The notes under the pieces: model-generated
Told to the model about the DNA's origin: nothing
Seen by the model: the letters and a program-made list of their open reading frames with translations, nothing else
Database searches by the model: none
Program-made: the position numbers and the translations under genes
Source: Oscillospiraceae bacterium
GTDB taxonomy: Bacteria; Bacillota; Clostridia; Oscillospirales; Acutalibacteraceae
NCBI GenBank assembly: GCA_015066345.1
Contig: SVOQ01000003.1
Location: 1 to 64,000 of the forward strand
Reading direction: 5' to 3'
DNA: 64,000 bases
In this document: piece after piece, positions 59,705 through 64,000 of the stretch
Position numbering within the stretch: the first letter of the stretch is position 1
Layout of the letters: every line of letters begins with the position of its first letter

Positions 59705-61051
59705 TTAATACACTTTAATCCATTCCATATCAGGCACATCGCGGGATGCCATAATACGTATTTTTATTTCATCTGTTTCCGTAAGGGTGATTTTTACGAT
59801 TTTTCTACTACCTACGGTTGTGCTTTGGGCGGCTTTATTGTAATAGCCGTCCTTATTTTTAGTGAATATTGCAAAGTTGGAAATGCGTTGACCCTCGCTT
59901 ATTCTTTCCGCAAGTTCAACGTATTTTACTTTTTTTACACCATTTAATTTAATAATATATTCGGGTTGAGTTTCGCCGTAACCTGTAAGAGTTTCAATTT
60001 CGCAGTTTTCGGCTAAGTTTGTGCCAAACTCATTTTCGAGCATTTCCCCAAGTTCTAAAAGCCTTTTAACGTCTTCATCATTGAATTTTCCGTTGGGCAT
60101 AGGCGGAATATTAAGATTAAATGTAGTGTTATTGCCAACTGAATTAATATATGTATTGAAAAGTCGTTCTAAGGAATGGGGCTTTTCATCCTCGTGATAA
60201 AACCAACCGGGTCTTATGGACATATCAGTTTCCGCAGGAGCAAAAACGAGACCCTTTGAATATATTATTGTTTCAAGTGAACCGATTGCAATATCACTGT
60301 TATAACTGAAACTCAAATCACCCTCTACGAGAGCACCCTGGGTCTGGGGTTTGTTCATTGAGCAAAGTTCAACGGGTACTACCGCCCATTGTGCGTATGG
60401 AGCGGCACCTGCTTCGTTACCGCACCAACGTATAATTCCCGTATCGTGGAATATTGCTGCATTGGGTTGGTATTTCTCAATTAATTCAATATAACCTTTA
60501 AAGTCATAAACCTGTTTTTTACCGTTAGGACCTTCGCCACAAGCCCCGTCAAACCATACGTAGAAAATTTCACCATAGTTTGTCAGAAGCTCCGTTAACT
60601 GATTTTTGTAATAGGTGTTGTATTCGTCCGAGCCGTAAAGTTTTGAGTTTCTGTCCCAGGGAGAGAGGTAAAATCCGAATTTTAATCCGTGTTTTTTACA
60701 GGCATCCGCGGTTTCTTTTACTATATCACCTTTGCCGTTTTTATAGGGACTGTTTTTCATACTGTGTTCGGTGTATTTTGTCTGCCAGAGGCAAAAACCG
60801 TCGTGGTGCTTTGCCGTAAGAACTACACCTTTCATACCCGCACTTTTAATAGCCTTTACCCATTGTTCGCAATCAAGTTCAGTCGGATTAAAAATGGCGG
60901 GGTCTTCAGTGCCGTCGCCCCATTCTAAATTTGTATATGTGTTAGGGGAGAAGTGTACAAAGGCATAGAACGGGGTTTCTCTTAACATTTGTAGTTGATT
61001 AGTGGTGGGTTTTACGTGGGCGGCATTCTGCAAAAATTTTTTGAGTTCCAT
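59705..61051 (-). CDS. Glycoside hydrolase family 29 alpha-L-fucosidase
   Basis: 448 aa. GH29 TIM barrel: FVHFSPNTYTNLEWG, LTAKHHDGFCLW and the nucleophile Asp168 in YVWFDGACGEG. No signal peptide is seen, so it acts inside the cell on imported fucosyl-oligosaccharides, or is exported otherwise. The C-terminal 100 residues form a beta-sandwich. It is followed by two more minus-strand glycan genes, and the isomerase-family gene nearby could use the released fucose. Confidence 0.88.
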   Translation of the reverse strand: MELKKFLQNAAHVKPTTNQLQMLRETPFYAFVHFSPNTYTNLEWGDGTEDPAIFNPTELDCEQWVKAIKSAGMKGVVLTAKHHDGFCLWQTKYTEHSMKNSPYKNGKGDIVKETADACKKHGLKFGFYLSPWDRNSKLYGSDEYNTYYKNQLTELLTNYGEIFYVWFDGACGEGPNGKKQVYDFKGYIELIEKYQPNAAIFHDTGIIRWCGNEAGAAPYAQWAVVPVELCSMNKPQTQGALVEGDLSFSYNSDIAIGSLETIIYSKGLVFAPAETDMSIRPGWFYHEDEKPHSLERLFNTYINSVGNNTTFNLNIPPMPNGKFNDEDVKRLLELGEMLENEFGTNLAENCEIETLTGYGETQPEYIIKLNGVKKVKYVELAERISEGQRISNFAIFTKNKDGYYNKAAQSTTVGSRKIVKITLTETDEIKIRIMASRDVPDMEWIKVY

Positions 61052-61087
61052 TATTAGATTTGTACCTTTCGTGAATTAGCAATCTTT

Positions 61088-62824
61088 TTATATTGCTTTT
61101 ATTCTGTAAACTTTAACTCCGTGAGCAGGAACAAGGTCAACAATGTCGTCGCAAAGAACTTCGGTTGTGTTTTCCCATAAATCCTTAACTTCGTATGTCT
61201 TAGTAATGGGTAAATCAACATATACCTCGTTATGAAGTTTTGTTAAATTTACAGACATTTGCTTGGTTTCGTTGGATTTGTTGAGTAAACAAATTGCTAA
61301 TTCTCTGTTTTCAAGGGGTTTAACAAGGATATCCTGTAAACCGTTTGAAAAAATGCGTTTTGCCTGTAAACCGCATTTATCCTGGTCAACTGCAATGAGT
61401 TCTTTATTTTTAAGAATATCGAGAACTTTGTTATCTGTTTGGGCACTACCGTCGGGGTTGATGAATTGTCTTATGTCATTACCTAAAATTAGGGGAGCCG
61501 CCATCATACACCAAAGGGAGAAATGAGTGCGGTTTTCTTCCACTGTAAGGTTTCCTACCCCAACCTCAAGCATATCGGGGTCATTCCAACCACCGGGAGA
61601 TGCGTATTTATAAAGGCGTACATTTACCTCGTAAATACCTATCATCGAAAGCCAAGTGGGTTTTATATCAGGTGTGGTACGCCACAGATTACCTGCTTTT
61701 GAACCCCATTTCCAAGGTCTGTTTAACCCCCATTCACATATTGAATAGCATATGGGCTTTTCTTCGGTGTCGTTCTTTTGTGCGTATTCCTTTGTAGCAC
61801 GTTTAAGCTCGTAACCCATATTGGTATACTGACGTTGTGCAGAATCCATTCTGTTGGCTACGGGGTTATAAAAACGTAATGTGTTAATTCCTTTTTTTAG
61901 TTCAACGATTATCTGAAGTCTGCCGTCGGGTGTAAAGCCCTTTGACTCGGGGAAATAACAATCGTATTCTTTTTCGTTATTAACTTTACAAACAAGGAAT
62001 TTTTTACGGTTACCGCCTTTTCTGAAAACTATTGTTACAGAATACTCGCCATCTTCGGGTACATCAATAGTGTCAAACTCCAATTCTCCAAGACCGCCAC
62101 AAAGACCGCCTACAACGTGACCGCCATCAACTTTAGCATCCTCAAAAACTTTGGCATCTTTGATGGTTTTACCGTGTTCGGCTTGTATTTCTATGAAATC
62201 AGCTTCGTTAACCTTACCCACATATATTTTTATAAGTTCGGGTGCTATTGTGGGGATTGATTCATTGTGGCAAAAATCGTATTTGAAGTATTCCACACCC
62301 CATTCTGCAAGTGTGTCAGCGTCAATTGCTTCGTGGTATAAACTTGCGGGTAAATCCTCGCAGGTAAGTGTACCGTTGGATGTGTAAAGACCTACTTTAA
62401 ATCCTGATTTATTTAAATCTTCTATCAAGGGTTTCATACCACGGGGAAAACGTGTTAGGTCGCCCTGTAGTTTACCGTCGGGTGTTCTCATAGAGCTTTG
62501 CCAACAGTCATCAAGATTTACATATTGATAACCCGCATCAAGAAGTCCCGTCTTTTTTAAAGCCGTAGCCATATCGGTGATGAGGTTTTCGTCGATTGTG
62601 TTACGGAAAGTGTTCCAACTACTCCAACCCATAGGGGGAGTGAGAGCAACGCCATTGTTGTATTTTTCTTTGTCCTGAACGTGTAGTTTTGTGGAAGCGG
62701 CAGCTTTCTTTACAACACAGGTGGGACAAATATGCTTAGCCTTAAGGGTTTTACCTATAAGTGCACCGGCACCTACACCCGCACCTATACCGGCGAGTAA
62801 CGCAAGGGGTTTTATAAACTTCAT
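61088..62824 (-). CDS. GH27 alpha-galactosidase with inserted carbohydrate-binding-like domain and N-terminal anchor
   Basis: 578 aa. A Gly-rich hydrophobic N-terminus (PLALLAGIGAGVGAGALIG) is a likely membrane anchor. GH27 core: LTPPMGWSSWNTF, nucleophile Asp183 in VEYFKYDFC, then the acid/base region GGWNDPDMLEVG (Asp417). A beta-rich stretch at about residues 205-335 interrupts the barrel, with IEIQAEHG at its start and GINTLRFYNPVANR at its end; this is typical of a CBM35/6-like module. It cleaves terminal alpha-galactose from oligosaccharides. The anchor would hold it at the cell surface. Confidence 0.85.
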   Translation of the reverse strand: MKFIKPLALLAGIGAGVGAGALIGKTLKAKHICPTCVVKKAAASTKLHVQDKEKYNNGVALTPPMGWSSWNTFRNTIDENLITDMATALKKTGLLDAGYQYVNLDDCWQSSMRTPDGKLQGDLTRFPRGMKPLIEDLNKSGFKVGLYTSNGTLTCEDLPASLYHEAIDADTLAEWGVEYFKYDFCHNESIPTIAPELIKIYVGKVNEADFIEIQAEHGKTIKDAKVFEDAKVDGGHVVGGLCGGLGELEFDTIDVPEDGEYSVTIVFRKGGNRKKFLVCKVNNEKEYDCYFPESKGFTPDGRLQIIVELKKGINTLRFYNPVANRMDSAQRQYTNMGYELKRATKEYAQKNDTEEKPICYSICEWGLNRPWKWGSKAGNLWRTTPDIKPTWLSMIGIYEVNVRLYKYASPGGWNDPDMLEVGVGNLTVEENRTHFSLWCMMAAPLILGNDIRQFINPDGSAQTDNKVLDILKNKELIAVDQDKCGLQAKRIFSNGLQDILVKPLENRELAICLLNKSNETKQMSVNLTKLHNEVYVDLPITKTYEVKDLWENTTEVLCDDIVDLVPAHGVKVYRIKAI

Positions 62825-62837
62825 AGTATACCATCCT

Positions 62838-63989
62838 TTATTTCTTTTTTAATTTACGTACAAGTGTTACAATTCCTGTAATTGCGGCGGCCCCTGCGGT
62901 AATACCCGCAGTGGCATATCCTATTTTATGCATAGCGATACTTTGCTTATCGGTTATGCGTTTTTCAATGGGACCGAGGCAGGTGGGTTCAAGACCCAAT
63001 TCTTTAAAATGATATATTTTTGAATTAACTTTCCAGGGGTCGTCTTCGTTTATGGTGGTGATTCTTATAGCGGAGCGACAACCGTCCGTATAACAACAAA
63101 AACCGCTTGTTTTATTCTGTCCCAACATAATTCCGTCAACATACCCTGTAAAGTCATTTGTGTGGTCGTGTCCGAAAAATGCGGCAATTACATCGCCTGT
63201 TTTTTTCCAACTTGCAAATTGACCGCCATTGTAACAGGGAGAGCAGGGACCTTCACCTAAATATCCCTCAACTCCATCCTTGAGCATATATTTATTATCA
63301 CTGAATAAATGATGTCCCTCAACTGCACTAAAGGGTATTTCGTGGGGTTTCGCTTTTCTTAAAAGCTCGTATTCCTCGATAACTGGGGTGTGTTGGAAAA
63401 GTATTGCGGGTACGGTTTTTCCGCCGTGTGAGATTTTAATTTCAGTAGCCTTTTTTTCATACCATTCAATCTGGTCCTGATGAACCCAGTCATAAACGGA
63501 AATATCACGGTCGTCGCAACAGTTATTAGAGTCTATAAACCAAAGGTTAAGAATATCTTCAGTACCTGCGGTGTTTTTTACAAGCAAATTACAATTGAAG
63601 TTACCACGCGGACAAGTGGGGTCATTTTCACCAATGCAGTTTTCAATTTCTTTGTATGCATTTACAATAAGTTCTTCCTGACTCTGGTCGTGTTCGTGAT
63701 TACCTAAAACGTAACAAAAGGGTATATCTGAGTCAATGACAGGTTTAAGAATTTCCCTCAAAGCCTGTTTGTACTTAACAAAACCTTCGGAGTCATCCTT
63801 ATGATTGAGTGTGTCACCCAAAAGTACGATTAAATCGGGCTTAAATGCAAGTATACCCATTTTTACAAGGTTATGCATATCGTGGCGACGGTTAATTTTG
63901 TCGCGGGAGTCAAGCTCAATATTTTCGTGCAAGTCGCCCAAGGTCATTATTGTAAATTTACCGTCATTAAATTTTAATTGATTAACCAA
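62838..63989 (-). CDS. Calcineurin-like metallophosphoesterase with C-terminal membrane anchor
   Basis: 383 aa as read from a TTG at 63989; the frame stays open to the window end, so the true start may lie further upstream. Metal-site motifs TLGDLHEN, VLLGDTLNH, LGNHEHD and FFGHDHTND are all present. The last 30 residues are a hydrophobic helix (GYATAGITAGAAAITGIVTL) followed by RKLKKK, a tail anchor similar in style to the N-terminal anchor of the galactosidase next to it. It hydrolyses a phosphate ester or phosphodiester; substrate unknown. Confidence 0.8.
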   Translation of the reverse strand: MVNQLKFNDGKFTIMTLGDLHENIELDSRDKINRRHDMHNLVKMGILAFKPDLIVLLGDTLNHKDDSEGFVKYKQALREILKPVIDSDIPFCYVLGNHEHDQSQEELIVNAYKEIENCIGENDPTCPRGNFNCNLLVKNTAGTEDILNLWFIDSNNCCDDRDISVYDWVHQDQIEWYEKKATEIKISHGGKTVPAILFQHTPVIEEYELLRKAKPHEIPFSAVEGHHLFSDNKYMLKDGVEGYLGEGPCSPCYNGGQFASWKKTGDVIAAFFGHDHTNDFTGYVDGIMLGQNKTSGFCCYTDGCRSAIRITTINEDDPWKVNSKIYHFKELGLEPTCLGPIEKRITDKQSIAMHKIGYATAGITAGAAAITGIVTLVRKLKKK

Positions 63990-64000
63990 AAATATCCCAT

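Overview
This 64 kb window looks like a chromosome segment of a spore-forming, strictly anaerobic, low-GC Clostridia, most like the uncultured gut Oscillospirales/Ruminococcaceae type. The evidence is spoVA sporulation genes, [FeFe]-hydrogenase maturases, a flavin-based bifurcating transhydrogenase, a glycyl-radical enzyme, T-box and ZTP RNA regulation, and fucosidase/galactosidase genes suited to host or plant glycans. No rRNA, CRISPR array or intact tRNA was seen.

Left part (1-5.2 kb): a decayed mobilizable element on the minus strand. It holds a Toprim primase-like gene, a DUF3800 gene preceded by a compact structured leader RNA, an N-terminally damaged MobP3-type relaxase and a Ser/Thr protein kinase. 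Its left end lies against a truncated subtilisin-type protease. A degenerate tRNA and two minus-strand terminators lie to its right.

5.2-13 kb: a rearranged spoVA locus. spoVAC (minus) and a 3'-truncated spoVAD (minus) are separated by about 6 kb of mostly plus-strand accessory genes: a lipoprotein, pnuC with a leader switch, small immunity-like and membrane proteins, a TPR-nuclease and a 161-aa immunity-like protein. Two extra, diverged copies of just the 3' end of spoVAC lie between these genes, each against a single promoter-bearing gene. The layout suggests repeated capture of single-gene cassettes at the spoVAC terminus. It is the most unusual feature of the window.

13-24 kb: redox genes. 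A TM1266-like regulator, hydE, hydG and hydF form an operon behind a leader with two mutually exclusive hairpins. They are followed by a 133-aa unknown protein and a nuclease lipoprotein. A HAD phosphatase (minus) separates them from a three-gene complex resembling the Sporomusa-type Nfn (StnABC). No hydrogenase catalytic subunit is present.

24-36 kb: a cohesin-like surface protein, hypothetical proteins and tex. Then comes a tight minus-strand operon of radical-SAM activase, glycyl-radical enzyme, FGGY kinase, mannose-6-phosphate isomerase and an unknown protein, with two evenly spaced dyads upstream.

36-45.3 kb: the pyrimidine operon pyrC-carB-pyrK-pyrD-pyrF-pyrE-pyrB-pyrI behind an attenuator, with no carA. 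45.4-56.4 kb: the purine operon purE-purF-purM-purN-purO-purH(AICAR transformylase only)-purD-purL behind a ZTP riboswitch. Its PurF lacks the usual N-terminal catalytic cysteine.

56.4-64 kb: a fucose/arabinose-isomerase-family protein, a T-box-controlled solitary trpB, a GH29 fucosidase, a GH27 alpha-galactosidase with an inserted beta domain, and a metallophosphoesterase.
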